Below the pieces are notes generated by a model that saw nothing but the letters and a program-made list of their open reading frames with translations, was not told the origin of the DNA and searched no databases. DNA of 64,000 bases from JAKFDI01 sp044508835 (lineage in GTDB: Bacteria > Pseudomonadota > Gammaproteobacteria > Burkholderiales > Burkholderiaceae_C), in NCBI GenBank assembly GCA_044508835.1, contig JBIQHD010000015.1, positions 39,271 to 103,270 of the forward strand, given 5' to 3'. A program made the position numbers and the translations under genes. Positions 35,378 through 45,568 of the stretch are shown here, in pieces (position 1 is the first letter of the stretch; each line of letters begins with the position of its first letter).

Positions 35378-36288
35378 GCGCGCGACGCGCCGGCCAGCGC
35401 CTTCGACACCTCATTGCGGCCCTGCGCGCCGCCGTTCTCGGGCACGATCGAGCCGTCGCGGTCGATGACCTCGCCGAGCTGCGCGGCCAGGCGCTCGTCG
35501 GCGTCGTCGTCGCTGCCGATGAACGCGCCCGAAGTCATGGTGATGTGCGCGGCCTCGAAGGTGCCCGCGCCGGCGCACAGGATGGTGCGGGTGGGCGCCT
35601 GCTGCGAGGCGAGCACGAGCATGGCCGGCACCACCGCCTCGGGCTTGAGCGCGTCGAGCACCGGCTGCGGCATCAGGCCCTCGGTCATGCGGGTGGCCGC
35701 GGTGGGCGCGAGGCAGTTGACGCGGATGTCGTTCTTCGCGCCTTCGATCGACAGCGTCTGCATCAGGCCGACCAGCGCCATCTTGGCGGCGCCGTAGTTC
35801 GCCTGGCCGAAGTTGCCGTACAGGCCCGACGACGAGGTCGTCATCACGATGCGGCCGTACTTCTGCTCGCTCATGATGGGCCACACGGCCTTGGTGCAGT
35901 TGACCGCGCCCATGAGGTGCACGTCGACCACGAGGCGGAAGTCCGCGAGGTCCATCTTGGCGAAGCTCTTGTCGCGCAGGATGCCGGCGTTGTTGACCAG
36001 GATGTCGATGCGGCCCCAGGCGTCCATCGCCTGCTTGACCATCGCCTCGACGCCGGCCAGGTCGGTCACCGAGGCGCCGTTGGCCAGGGCCTCGCCGCCG
36101 GCATCGCGGATCTCCTTCACCACGGCCTCGGCGGCAGCCGAGGAGCCGCCCGAGCCGTCGGTCGCGCTGCCCAGGTCGTTGACCAGCACCTTGGCGCCGC
36201 GCCTGGCGAGCGCCAGCGCGTGCTGGCGGCCCAGGCCGCCGCCGGCCCCGGTGACGATGGCGACGCGACCCGTGAAATCGATGCTCAT
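35374..36288 (-). CDS. Short-chain dehydrogenase of the peroxisomal MFE-2/3-hydroxyacyl-CoA type
   Basis: 304 residues. Rossmann glycine motif TGAGGGLGRQHAL, NNAGILRD, catalytic Ser-Tyr-Lys in SSSGLYGNFGQANYGAAKMA. The ~45-residue C-terminal extension beyond the core and the NDLGSATDGSG segment match the (3R)-hydroxyacyl-CoA dehydrogenase module of multifunctional enzyme type 2. Oxidation of a 3-hydroxyacyl-CoA is the likely reaction, with NAD. It is transcribed divergently from the SDR at 36453 across an AT-richer spacer. Confidence 0.85.
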   Translation of the reverse strand: MSIDFTGRVAIVTGAGGGLGRQHALALARRGAKVLVNDLGSATDGSGGSSAAAEAVVKEIRDAGGEALANGASVTDLAGVEAMVKQAMDAWGRIDILVNNAGILRDKSFAKMDLADFRLVVDVHLMGAVNCTKAVWPIMSEQKYGRIVMTTSSSGLYGNFGQANYGAAKMALVGLMQTLSIEGAKNDIRVNCLAPTAATRMTEGLMPQPVLDALKPEAVVPAMLVLASQQAPTRTILCAGAGTFEAAHITMTSGAFIGSDDDADERLAAQLGEVIDRDGSIVPENGGAQGRNEVSKALAGASRA

Positions 36289-36320
36289 GGAATTCTCTCG
36301 AAAGTTTTGGTATGTTGAAC

Positions 36321-36349
36321 ACTTACGGAAAAGTCTATATGCCGTAAGT
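36321..36349. promoter_or_regulatory. Inverted repeat ACTTACGG-N13-CCGTAAGT, candidate operator
   Basis: Perfect 8-base arms at 36321-36328 and 36342-36349 have centres 21 bases apart, two helical turns, as expected for a repressor dimer of the TetR class. It lies in the AT-rich 164-base gap between the divergent SDR genes. A TTGAAC precedes it (36315-36320) but no convincing -10 is placed for it. Confidence 0.5.
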
Positions 36350-36363
36350 ACTTAGAGTGATTT

Positions 36364-36377
36364 CAATGTGAACATTG
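36364..36377. promoter_or_regulatory. Palindrome CAATGT-GA-ACATTG, second candidate operator
   Basis: A 14-base inverted repeat lies 14 bases from the first repeat in the same gap. Its outer bases continue the symmetry for two more pairs after one mismatch. It differs in sequence from the first, so two regulators or one two-headed regulator could act here. Confidence 0.45.
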
Positions 36378-36452
36378 GAAAATAGGCAACGGTATTCGGG
36401 CAAACCCGATGGGTGGCGCCCGGCTTCATTCACACCACACAGGAGTTGAGAG

Positions 36453-37217
36453 ATGTCGCTGTTTGATCTGACGGGCAAGGTCGCCATCGTCACCGGCTCG
36501 TCGCGCGGCATCGGCCGCGCCATCGCCGAGCGGCTGGCCGAACAGGGGGCGAAGGTCGTGATCTCCTCGCGCAAGCAGCCGGCCTGCGACGAGGTGGCCG
36601 CCGCCATCAATGCGAAGCACGGCGCGGGCACGGCGCTGGCGCAGGCCGCGAGCATTTCGTCGAAGGACGACCTGGCCGCGCTGGTCGCGAAGACGAACGA
36701 GGTCTTCGGCAAGGTCGACATCGTGGTCTGCAACGCCGCCTCGAACCCGTACTACGGGCCGATGTCGGGCATCAGCGACGAGCAGTTCCGCAAGATCCTC
36801 GACAACAACGTGATCGCCAACCACTGGCTGATCCAGATGGCGCTGCCGCAGATGGTCGAGCGCAAGGACGGCGTGGTCATCATCGTCTCGTCCATCGGCG
36901 GGCTGCGCGGCAGCACCACCATCGGCGCGTACAACGTGTCGAAGGCGGCCGACTTCCAGCTCGCGCGCAACCTCGCCCACGAGTACGGCCCGCACGGCAT
37001 CCGCGTGAACTGCATCGCGCCGGGGCTGATCCGCACCGACTTCGCCCGGGCGCTCTGGGAGAACCCGGACACGCTCAAGCGCGCCACCGCCACCACCCCG
37101 CTGCGCCGCATCGGCGAGCCCGACGAGATCGCCGGCGCGGCCGTCTTCCTCGCGTCGAAGGCGGGCAGCTTCATGACCGGCCAGGCCATCGTCGTCGACG
37201 GCGGCGCCACCATCTGA
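36453..37217 (+). CDS. Short-chain dehydrogenase/reductase
   Basis: 254 residues, a classical SDR: TGSSRGIGRAIAE, CNAASNP in place of NNAG, catalytic Ser in VSSIGG, YNVSKAA with Tyr and Lys, and the C-terminal GQAIVVDGGATI. Cofactor is probably NAD(P); a basic pair (SSRK) after strand 2 slightly favours NADP. AGGAG sits 8 bases before the ATG. It leads a rightward operon with two acyl-CoA dehydrogenases and a ligase. Confidence 0.9.
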   Translation: MSLFDLTGKVAIVTGSSRGIGRAIAERLAEQGAKVVISSRKQPACDEVAAAINAKHGAGTALAQAASISSKDDLAALVAKTNEVFGKVDIVVCNAASNPYYGPMSGISDEQFRKILDNNVIANHWLIQMALPQMVERKDGVVIIVSSIGGLRGSTTIGAYNVSKAADFQLARNLAHEYGPHGIRVNCIAPGLIRTDFARALWENPDTLKRATATTPLRRIGEPDEIAGAAVFLASKAGSFMTGQAIVVDGGATI

Positions 37218-37235
37218 CCGACCCGAGGAGACCTG

Positions 37236-38420
37236 ATGACCGACATCGACACCTTCCGCAAGGAAACGCGCGCCTGGCTGGAAGCCAACTGCCCGCCGGA
37301 GATGCGCCGGCCCATGACCAGCGAGAACGACACCTGCTGGGGCGGGCGCAGGTTCCAGTTCCAGTCGGAAGCGCAGCGCACCTGGATGAACCGCATGGCC
37401 GAGCGCGGCTGGACGGTGCCCGCCTGGCCGAAGGAATACGGCGGCGGCGGCCTGTCGAAGGAAGAGGCCAACGTGCTCAGGCAGGAGATGCGGGCGCTCG
37501 GCTGCCGCTCGCCGCTGGACAGCTTCGGCATCTGGATGCTGGGCCCGGCGCTGCTGAAGTACGGCACGCACGAGCAGAAGCTCGAGCACCTGCCCAGGAT
37601 CGCGCGCGGCGAGATCCGCTGGTGCCAGGGCTACTCCGAGCCCGGCGCCGGCTCCGACCTGGCCTCGCTGAAGACGCGCGCCGACGTGCACGACGACCAC
37701 TTCGTCGTCAACGGCCAGAAGATCTGGACGTCCTACGCCGACAAGGCCGACTGGATCTTCTGCCTGGTGCGCACCGATTTCGCGGCCAAGAAGCACACCG
37801 GCATCAGCTTCATCCTGTTCGACATGGAGACGCCGGGCGTGACCACCAAGCCCATCGTGCTGATCTCCGGCAAGTCGCCCTTCTGCGAGACCTTCTTCGA
37901 CGACGTGAAGGTGCCGCGCAAGAACCTCGTCGGCGAGATGAACGCCGGCTGGACCATCGCCAAGTACCTGCTCACGCACGAGCGCGAGATGATCGGCGGC
38001 ATCGGCGACCGCACCGGCACGCGCTCAATGGGCCGGTTCGCCGCCGAGGCGGTGGGCGTCGACGGGCAGGGCCGCCTGCTCGACACGCCGCTGCGCGGGC
38101 AGATCGCGGGCTTCGAGATCGACGAGCTCGCCTTCCGCTGCCTGATGGAGCGCTCGGGCGACCTGGCGCGCCGCGGCAAGCTCGACCCGGCGATGTCGTC
38201 CACGCTCAAGTACTACGGCGCCGAGCTGAACAAGCGCCGCCACGAGCTGTTTATGTCCATCGGCGGCTCGGACGCGCTCGAGTGGGAGAGCGCGCGCAGC
38301 CGCGACGGCGCCATGGCGCGCACCTGGCTGCGCACCAAGGGCAACTCCATCGAGGGCGGCACCAGCGAGGTGCAGCTCAACATCATCAGCAAGCGCATCC
38401 TCGGCCTGCCGGGCGCTTGA
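37236..38420 (+). CDS. Acyl-CoA dehydrogenase, catalytic partner of a likely heteromeric pair (PimC-like)
   Basis: 394 residues with the full FAD-dependent ACAD fold: QGYSEPGAGSDLASLKTRA for flavin binding, NGQKIWTSYADKADW, and an Arg-rich C-terminal helix. Glu373 in SIEGGTSEVQ is at the position of the catalytic base of MCAD-type enzymes. With its downstream neighbour it matches the size and order of large/small dehydrogenase pairs such as PimC/PimD for dicarboxylic acyl-CoA. It should introduce an alpha-beta double bond and pass electrons to ETF. GGAG is 5 bases before the ATG. The following gene is 13 bases away. Confidence 0.88.
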   Translation: MTDIDTFRKETRAWLEANCPPEMRRPMTSENDTCWGGRRFQFQSEAQRTWMNRMAERGWTVPAWPKEYGGGGLSKEEANVLRQEMRALGCRSPLDSFGIWMLGPALLKYGTHEQKLEHLPRIARGEIRWCQGYSEPGAGSDLASLKTRADVHDDHFVVNGQKIWTSYADKADWIFCLVRTDFAAKKHTGISFILFDMETPGVTTKPIVLISGKSPFCETFFDDVKVPRKNLVGEMNAGWTIAKYLLTHEREMIGGIGDRTGTRSMGRFAAEAVGVDGQGRLLDTPLRGQIAGFEIDELAFRCLMERSGDLARRGKLDPAMSSTLKYYGAELNKRRHELFMSIGGSDALEWESARSRDGAMARTWLRTKGNSIEGGTSEVQLNIISKRILGLPGA

Positions 38421-38433
38421 AGGACCCACTCAC

Positions 38434-39558
38434 ATGGCACTCATCCTCAACGAAGAGCAAGGCATGCTGCGCGACAGCGCGCAGTCGTTCCTGAGCGAAA
38501 GCGCGCCCGTCGCGCACCTGCGCAAGCTGCGCGACAGCCGCAGCGAGGACGGCTTCGACCGCGCGCTGTGGAAGAAATTCGCCGAGCTCGGCTTCGCCGG
38601 CGTGCTGGTTCCCGAAGCCCACGGCGGCATCGGCCTCGGCGTGGTGGAGGCCGGCGTGATCGCCGAGCAGCTCGGCCGCATGCTCACGCCCTCGCCCTTC
38701 CTCTCCACCGCCGTGCTGTCGGCGCGCGCGCTCGCGAAGGCGGGCAGCGAGGCGCAGCAGGCCCGGCTGCTGCCGGCGATCGCCGCGGCCGAGACGGTGG
38801 TGGCGTTCGCGGTCGACGAGCATTCGAAGCACCGCCCGTCGGCCATCGCCACGGCCGCCGTGCGCGACGGCGACGGCTGGCGCCTCGACGGCGCGAAGGC
38901 CTTCGTGCTCGACGGGCATGTGGCCGATGCGCTGATCGTCGTCGCCCGCACGTCCGATGCCGGCCTCACGCTGTTCCTCGTCGACGCCAGGACGGCCGGC
39001 GTGGCGATCGAGCGCACGGTGATGGTCGACGCGCACAACGCCGCGCGCGTCACGCTCGCGGGCGTGAAAGTCGGTGCCGATGCGGTCCTGGGCCTGGTGG
39101 ACGGCGGCGCCGCCGTCCTCGAGGACGTGCTCGACGCCGGCCGTGCCGTGGTGGCCAGCCTGCTGCTGGGCATCGCCGACGAATCCTTCACCCGCACGCT
39201 CGGCTACCTGAAGGAGCGCAAGCAGTTCGACCGCATCATCGGCGAGTTCCAGGCGCTGCAGCACCGCGCCTCGGAGCTGTTCACCGACATCGAGCTGTGC
39301 CGCGCGCTCACGCTGCGCGCGCTGCAGGCGGTCGACGGCGATCCCGCGGCCGCGCCCAAGGTCGTCTCGGCCGCCAAGGCCCAGGCCTGCACCACGGCCA
39401 GCCGCGCGGTGCGCGAGGCCGTGCAGATGCACGGCGGCATGGGCATGACCGACGAGTTCGACCTGGGCCTGTTCATGAAGCGCGCGCGCGTGGCGCAGGA
39501 GCTCCTGGGCGACGCCACCTTCCACGCCGACCGGTTCGCAGCACTCAATGGCTACTGA
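38434..39558 (+). CDS. Acyl-CoA dehydrogenase-like subunit lacking the usual catalytic Glu (PimD-like)
   Basis: 374 residues of ACAD fold (LGFAGVLVPEAHGGIGLGVV, YLKERKQFDRIIGEFQALQH, MHGGMGMTDEFDLGLFMKRA). The C-terminal site that carries E-G-T in active enzymes reads LLGDATFHADRF here, so the catalytic base is missing. The flavin-binding Ser/Thr segment is also poorly conserved (VAFAVDEHSKHRPS). This pattern is known from non-catalytic subunits of heteromeric ACADs, so the product probably pairs with the preceding protein. It overlaps the next gene by 11 bases. Confidence 0.85.
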   Translation: MALILNEEQGMLRDSAQSFLSESAPVAHLRKLRDSRSEDGFDRALWKKFAELGFAGVLVPEAHGGIGLGVVEAGVIAEQLGRMLTPSPFLSTAVLSARALAKAGSEAQQARLLPAIAAAETVVAFAVDEHSKHRPSAIATAAVRDGDGWRLDGAKAFVLDGHVADALIVVARTSDAGLTLFLVDARTAGVAIERTVMVDAHNAARVTLAGVKVGADAVLGLVDGGAAVLEDVLDAGRAVVASLLLGIADESFTRTLGYLKERKQFDRIIGEFQALQHRASELFTDIELCRALTLRALQAVDGDPAAAPKVVSAAKAQACTTASRAVREAVQMHGGMGMTDEFDLGLFMKRARVAQELLGDATFHADRFAALNGY

Positions 39559-41293
39559 CGACGCCCCCACGCCGGCCGGGTGGCCGGCGATGTCGATCGA
39601 GCAGGCGCATGCCCTGCTCACCGCCCCCGGCACGCCGCACGAGATCGAGGAGCGCGAGATCCGCGGCCAGCGGCTGCGCGTGTGGAAGAACGCCCCGCCC
39701 TCGCTGCGCGACGTGTTCGTCGCCGCGCGCGAGGCGTACGGCGCCAAGGCCTTCCTCGTGCACGAGGACGAGCGCGCCACGGTGGAAACCTTCGCGCGCG
39801 CCGCGCTCGCCATCGCCCAGGCGCTGGCGGCCGACGGCGTGCGCAAGGGCGACCGCGTGGCGATCGCCATGCGCAACGTGCCGGAATGGGCCGCGGCCTT
39901 CTACGGCACCATGCTCGTGGGCGGCATCGCCACCTCGCTCAATGCGTGGTGGACGGGCGAGGAGCTGGAATACGGCGTCACCGATTCGGGCGCCAAGGTC
40001 GCGTTCGTCGATGCCGAGCGCTTCGAGCGGCTGCGCCCCCACCTCGACCATTGCCCGGCGCTCGCGCGCCTGTGGGTCAGCCGCAGCCGCGGCGATCTCG
40101 GGCACCCGCGGGCCTCGCGCCTCGAAGACGTGACCGGCGGCGTCAACGACTGGGGGCGTCTGCCCGACTGGCCGCTGCCCGACGTGGCGCTCGAACCCGA
40201 AGACGACGCGACGATCTTCTACACCTCGGGCACCACCGGCAAGCCCAAGGGCGCGCTGGGCACGCACCGCAACTCGCTGACCACGTTGATGGCCGGCGCG
40301 CTGACGGTGCAACGCAACTTCCTGCGCCGCGGCGAGCCGCTGCCCCAGCCCGACCCGAACGCGCCGCAGCGGGCGATGCTGATCTCCATCCCGCTGTTCC
40401 ACACCACGGGCTGCCAGGTCATCCTCAATGGGGCGCTGGCCAACGGCACCAAGCTCGTGATGATGCGCAAGTGGGACACCGAGCAGGCGCTCGGCCTCAT
40501 CGAGCGCGAGCGCATCACCACCGCCGGCGGCGTGCCGACCATCGCCTGGCAGATCGTCGAGCACCCGAACCGCGCGCAGTACGACCTGTCGTCGATCGAG
40601 AGCATCTCCTACGGCGGCGCGCCGGCGGCGTCCGAGCTCGTGCGCCGCATCAAGGCGGTGTTCCCGACCACGGCACCGGGCACGGGCTGGGGCATGTCGG
40701 AGACCTCGGCCACCTTCACGCACCACAGCAACGAGGAATACGTGAACCGCCCCGACAGCGCCGGCCCCGCGCTGCCGGTGGGCGACATGAAGATCGTCGA
40801 CGTGGACGGCAGCACGCTGCCGCCGAACACCGTGGGCGAGCTGTGGGTGCGCGGGCCGAACGTGGTCAAGGGCTACTGGGGCAAGCCGGAGGCGACGGCC
40901 GCCACCTTCGTCGACGGCTGGCTGCGCACCGGCGACCTGGCACGCCTGGACGAGGAAGGCTTCGTCTTCATCGTCGACCGCATGAAGGACATGATCATCC
41001 GCGGCGGCGAGAACATCTACTGCATCGAGGTGGAGGAAGCCCTGTACCGCCACCCGGCGGTGATGGACGCGGCCGTGATCCCGCTGCCGCACCGCACCCT
41101 CGGCGAGGAACCGGCCGCGGTGGTCACGCTCAAGCCGGGCATGCAGGCCACGGAGGCCGAACTGCGCGGCTTCGTCGGCCAGCACATCGCGGCGTTCAAG
41201 GTGCCGGTGCGCATCGCCTTCCACGGCGACCAGTTGCCGCGCAACCCGAACGGCAAGATTCTCAAGAAGGAGTTGAAGGCGCTGTTTGCCTGA
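39548..41293 (+). CDS. AMP-forming acyl-CoA synthetase (ANL superfamily)
   Basis: 581 residues. P-loop IFYTSGTTGKPKGA, GWGMSETSATFTH, hinge FIVDRMKDMIIRGGENIYCI, catalytic Lys in NGKILKKEL. An N-terminal extension of ~40 residues (PHEIEEREIRGQRLRVWKNA) precedes the core. It activates a carboxylate, presumably the entry step for the dehydrogenase pair it is coupled to by an 11-base overlap. It ends the rightward operon before a bidirectional terminator. Confidence 0.92.
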   Translation: MATDDAPTPAGWPAMSIEQAHALLTAPGTPHEIEEREIRGQRLRVWKNAPPSLRDVFVAAREAYGAKAFLVHEDERATVETFARAALAIAQALAADGVRKGDRVAIAMRNVPEWAAAFYGTMLVGGIATSLNAWWTGEELEYGVTDSGAKVAFVDAERFERLRPHLDHCPALARLWVSRSRGDLGHPRASRLEDVTGGVNDWGRLPDWPLPDVALEPEDDATIFYTSGTTGKPKGALGTHRNSLTTLMAGALTVQRNFLRRGEPLPQPDPNAPQRAMLISIPLFHTTGCQVILNGALANGTKLVMMRKWDTEQALGLIERERITTAGGVPTIAWQIVEHPNRAQYDLSSIESISYGGAPAASELVRRIKAVFPTTAPGTGWGMSETSATFTHHSNEEYVNRPDSAGPALPVGDMKIVDVDGSTLPPNTVGELWVRGPNVVKGYWGKPEATAATFVDGWLRTGDLARLDEEGFVFIVDRMKDMIIRGGENIYCIEVEEALYRHPAVMDAAVIPLPHRTLGEEPAAVVTLKPGMQATEAELRGFVGQHIAAFKVPVRIAFHGDQLPRNPNGKILKKELKALFA

Positions 41294-41312
41294 CCCGGCA
41301 CCCCGAATGGAA

Positions 41313-41345
41313 AACGCCCGCGAGCCGGATCGGCCCGCGGGCGTT
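41313..41345. terminator. Bidirectional terminator between convergent ligase genes
   Basis: A 10-bp stem (41313-41322 with 41336-41345) encloses an inner GCCG/CGGC. On the plus strand it ends TTCTT. On the minus strand the stem runs into TTTT (41314-41311). It should stop both the 36453-41293 operon and the leftward operon ending at 41363. Confidence 0.8.
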
Positions 41346-41362
41346 CTTCATGGGGGACGCGC

Positions 41363-43027
41363 TCAGGCCTGCTTGCGGTTCTCGCGCTCCTGCAGCTCGC
41401 GCCACATCACCTTGCCCGTGCCCGACTTGGGCAGCGTCTCGACGAACTCGACGATGCGCGGGCTCTTGTAGGCCGCCATGTTCTCGTGCGCCCAATCGAC
41501 GATCTGCTGCTCGGTGACCGTGCCCACGTGCTCCTTGCGCAGCACGACGGCGGCCTTCACCGTCTCGCCGCGGCGCGGGTCCTGGGCGGCGATGACGCAG
41601 GCCTCCTGGATGGCGGGGTGGCGGTACAGCATCGCCTCCACCTCGGCCGGCCAGACCTTGAAGCCGGCGGCATTGATCATGCGCTTGAGGCGGTCGACGA
41701 AGAAGAAGTAGCCCTCCTCGTCGGTCTGCGCCAGGTCGCCGGTGCGCAGGAAGCGCTTGCCGTCGATCTCGACGAAGGCGTCCGCCGTGGCCTGCGGGTT
41801 GTTCCAGTAGCCCACCATGACCTGCGGGCCGTGCACGATGATCTCGCCCGTCTCGCCGGGCGGCAGCTCCTGCAGCGTCTGCGGGTCGACGACGCGCGCG
41901 TCGACGTCGAACGACGGGATGCCCAGGCACTGCGCCTTGCTGCGGTCGGGCGGGTTCATGTGCGTGGCGGCCATGGTCTCGGACATGCCGTAGCCCTCGC
42001 CGTACTTCATGCCGAAGCGGCGCTCGAGCTGCTCGGCCACCGCCTTGGGCATGGCCGCCCCGCCGCCGGCGATGCGCCGCAGGCTGCTCAGGTCGTAGCT
42101 GTCGAGCTTCGGGTTGGCGAGGAAGTCGATCACCATCGCGGTGATGAGGCCGAGCCCGGTGACGCGGTAGCGCTCCACGCAGCGCGCCGCGGCATCGCGG
42201 TCCCAGCGCGGCAGCAGCACGATGGTCGAGGCGTTGTAGAGCGCGCCGTTCATCGACGCCTGCATGCCCGTCACGTGGAACAGCGGCAGGATCGCCATGC
42301 CCACCGAGCCCTGGTTGACGCGCCCCCAGACGCCGCCCGAGACGGTGTTGACCATCGTCGTGCGGTGCGTGTGCATGCAGCCCTTGGGATGGCCGGTGGT
42401 GCCCGAGGTGTAGGGCATCACGCACAGGTCGTCCGGGCCGGCGGTGAGCGGCCCGGGCGCCAAGCCGGCGGCCAGCGCGTCGGCCCACAGCGTCACGCCG
42501 GCATCGCCGATCGCCGCGCGCGGGGCCGACACGAACTCCGGCACCGGCAGGTCGGTCGGCACGCGCAGGTAGTCGCTGTAGGCCGCGACGACGATGCGCT
42601 CCAGCCCCCGGCCGACGAGCGGCTTCATGCGCGGGTACAGCTCCTGCGACACCAGCGCCACCTTCGCCCCGCTGTCGCCGACGTAGTGCTCGAGCTCGCC
42701 CGTCAGGTTCATCGGGTTGACGGGCACGACCACCGCGTTGGCGCGCAGGATCGCGTAGAAGCCCAGCATGAACTGCGGGCTGTTCTGCATGTAGAGCAGC
42801 ACCCGGTCGCCCGGGCGCACGCCGCATTCGCGCTCGAGGTAGCCCGCCAGGCGCTGCGTTTCCTGCTGGAACTCGGCGAAGGTGATCGCCGTGTCGTAGA
42901 AGATCAGGAACGGCTTGTCCGGGAAGCGCATCGCCGAAACCTCGACGTTGCGGTACAGATTCGTCGCGGGCACCCACAGGTGCCGCGGCACGGCTTCGGG
43001 CCAGTACGCCAGGTGTCGGTCGGACAT
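41363..43027 (-). CDS. AMP-forming long/medium-chain acyl-CoA synthetase
   Basis: 554 residues from the ATG at 43027. P-loop MPYTSGTTGHPKGC, GYGMSETMAATHM, hinge FFVDRLKRMINAAGFKVWP, catalytic Lys in GTGKVMWREL. The short MINAAGFKVWPAEVE segment is common in bacterial fatty-acyl ligases. It is the last gene of the leftward beta-oxidation operon, 41 bases after the acyl-CoA dehydrogenase. Confidence 0.9.
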   Translation of the reverse strand: MSDRHLAYWPEAVPRHLWVPATNLYRNVEVSAMRFPDKPFLIFYDTAITFAEFQQETQRLAGYLERECGVRPGDRVLLYMQNSPQFMLGFYAILRANAVVVPVNPMNLTGELEHYVGDSGAKVALVSQELYPRMKPLVGRGLERIVVAAYSDYLRVPTDLPVPEFVSAPRAAIGDAGVTLWADALAAGLAPGPLTAGPDDLCVMPYTSGTTGHPKGCMHTHRTTMVNTVSGGVWGRVNQGSVGMAILPLFHVTGMQASMNGALYNASTIVLLPRWDRDAAARCVERYRVTGLGLITAMVIDFLANPKLDSYDLSSLRRIAGGGAAMPKAVAEQLERRFGMKYGEGYGMSETMAATHMNPPDRSKAQCLGIPSFDVDARVVDPQTLQELPPGETGEIIVHGPQVMVGYWNNPQATADAFVEIDGKRFLRTGDLAQTDEEGYFFFVDRLKRMINAAGFKVWPAEVEAMLYRHPAIQEACVIAAQDPRRGETVKAAVVLRKEHVGTVTEQQIVDWAHENMAAYKSPRIVEFVETLPKSGTGKVMWRELQERENRKQA

Positions 43028-43068
43028 CGCTGCTGTCGTCTCCTTGGATGCGGGCTCGGCCGGAAGCG

Positions 43069-44307
<1,239 letters not shown>

Positions 44308-44364
44308 CGTTGTCTCCAGTTGGGGTTCGGAAAATCGGGATGAAAGAAGAAGAGAAAGAGAAGG

Positions 44365-45543
44365 TCAGGCCACCTCGAACAAGCCGGCCGCGCCCTGCCC
44401 GCCGCCGATGCACATGGTGACCACCACGTACCTAGCGCCGCGGCGCTTGCCCTCGATGAGCGCATGCCCCGTCAGCCGGCTGCCCGTCACCCCGTAAGGA
44501 TGGCCCACCGCGATCGCCCCGCCGTTGACGTTGAGCAGTTCGTCGGGAATCCCCAGCTTGTCCCGGCAGTACAGCACCTGGCACGCGAACGCCTCGTTGA
44601 GCTCCCACAGCCCGATGTCGCCGATCTTCAGCCCCGCGCGCTCGAGCAGCCGCGGAATGGCGAAGACCGGCCCGATGCCCATCTCGTCGGGCTCGCAGCC
44701 GGCCACCGCGAAGCCGCGGAAGATCCCCAGCGGCTGGATCCCCCGCTGCTCGGCCAGCTTGCCGTCCATCAGCACGCACGCGCTCGCCCCGTCGCTGAAC
44801 TGGCTCGCGTTGCCCGCCGTCACCACCCCGCCGGGCAGCGCCGCGCGGATCTTGCTCACGCCTTCGAGCGTGGTGTCCGGGCGGATGCCCTCGTCGCGGT
44901 CGATGGTCACCTCTTTCGTGGTGATGCGGCCCGTGGCCTTGTCGACCACGCCCATGGTGGTGGTCATCGGGACGATCTCGTCCTTGAACTTGCCCGCTTC
45001 CTGCGCGGCGGCGGCCCGCAGCTGGCTCCTCACGCCGTACTCGTCCTGCGCCTGCTTGCTGATCTTGTAGCGCTCGGCCACCTTCTCGGCGGTCTGCAGC
45101 ATGCTCCAGTAGATCTCGGGCTTGTACTGCACCAGCCACGGGTCGGCGCGCATGTGGCGGTTGGTCTCGTTCTGCACGCAGGAGATGCTCTCCACGCCGC
45201 CGGCGACCATCACGGGCACCTTGTCGACGATGATGCGCTGCGCGGCCATGGCGATGGCCTGCAGCCCGGAGCTGCAGAAGCGGTTGATGGTCACCCCGGC
45301 GGTGGTCACGGGCAGCCCGGCGCGCAGCGCGATGGTGCGCGCGACGTTGCCCCCGGTGGTGCCTTCGCTGAGGCTGCCGCCCATGATGCAGTCCTCGACC
45401 TCGGCGGGGTCGACGCCGGCGCGCTTGACGGCGTGCTCGACCGCGTGGCCGCCGAGCGTTGCGCCATAGGTCAGGTTGAACGATCCCTTCCAGCTCTTGG
45501 CCAGGCCGGTGCGGGCGGTGGAGACGATGACGGCGTCGGTCAT
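44365..45543 (-). CDS. Acetyl-CoA C-acyltransferase (thiolase)
   Basis: 392 residues from the ATG at 45543 with GAGGA upstream. The catalytic set is intact: Cys90 (INRFCSSGLQAI), His348 (GAIAVGHPYGVTG) and Cys378 (TMCIGGGQGAAG), plus NEAFA. GHPYG in place of the common GHPIG is a small difference. It cleaves 3-ketoacyl-CoA to acetyl-CoA and a shortened acyl-CoA, the last step of the spiral served by the neighbouring FadB-like enzyme and dehydrogenase. It lies 25 bases after the FadB-like gene. Confidence 0.93.
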   Translation of the reverse strand: MTDAVIVSTARTGLAKSWKGSFNLTYGATLGGHAVEHAVKRAGVDPAEVEDCIMGGSLSEGTTGGNVARTIALRAGLPVTTAGVTINRFCSSGLQAIAMAAQRIIVDKVPVMVAGGVESISCVQNETNRHMRADPWLVQYKPEIYWSMLQTAEKVAERYKISKQAQDEYGVRSQLRAAAAQEAGKFKDEIVPMTTTMGVVDKATGRITTKEVTIDRDEGIRPDTTLEGVSKIRAALPGGVVTAGNASQFSDGASACVLMDGKLAEQRGIQPLGIFRGFAVAGCEPDEMGIGPVFAIPRLLERAGLKIGDIGLWELNEAFACQVLYCRDKLGIPDELLNVNGGAIAVGHPYGVTGSRLTGHALIEGKRRGARYVVVTMCIGGGQGAAGLFEVA

Positions 45544-45568
45544 GGGGAGTCCTCGGGTCCTGTCTTGA

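Noticed and set aside
36315..36341. TTGAAC ... TATATG as a sigma-70 promoter for the rightward SDR operon
   Set aside because: Spacer is only 15 bases and both hexamers are weak; kept only as context for the inverted repeats.
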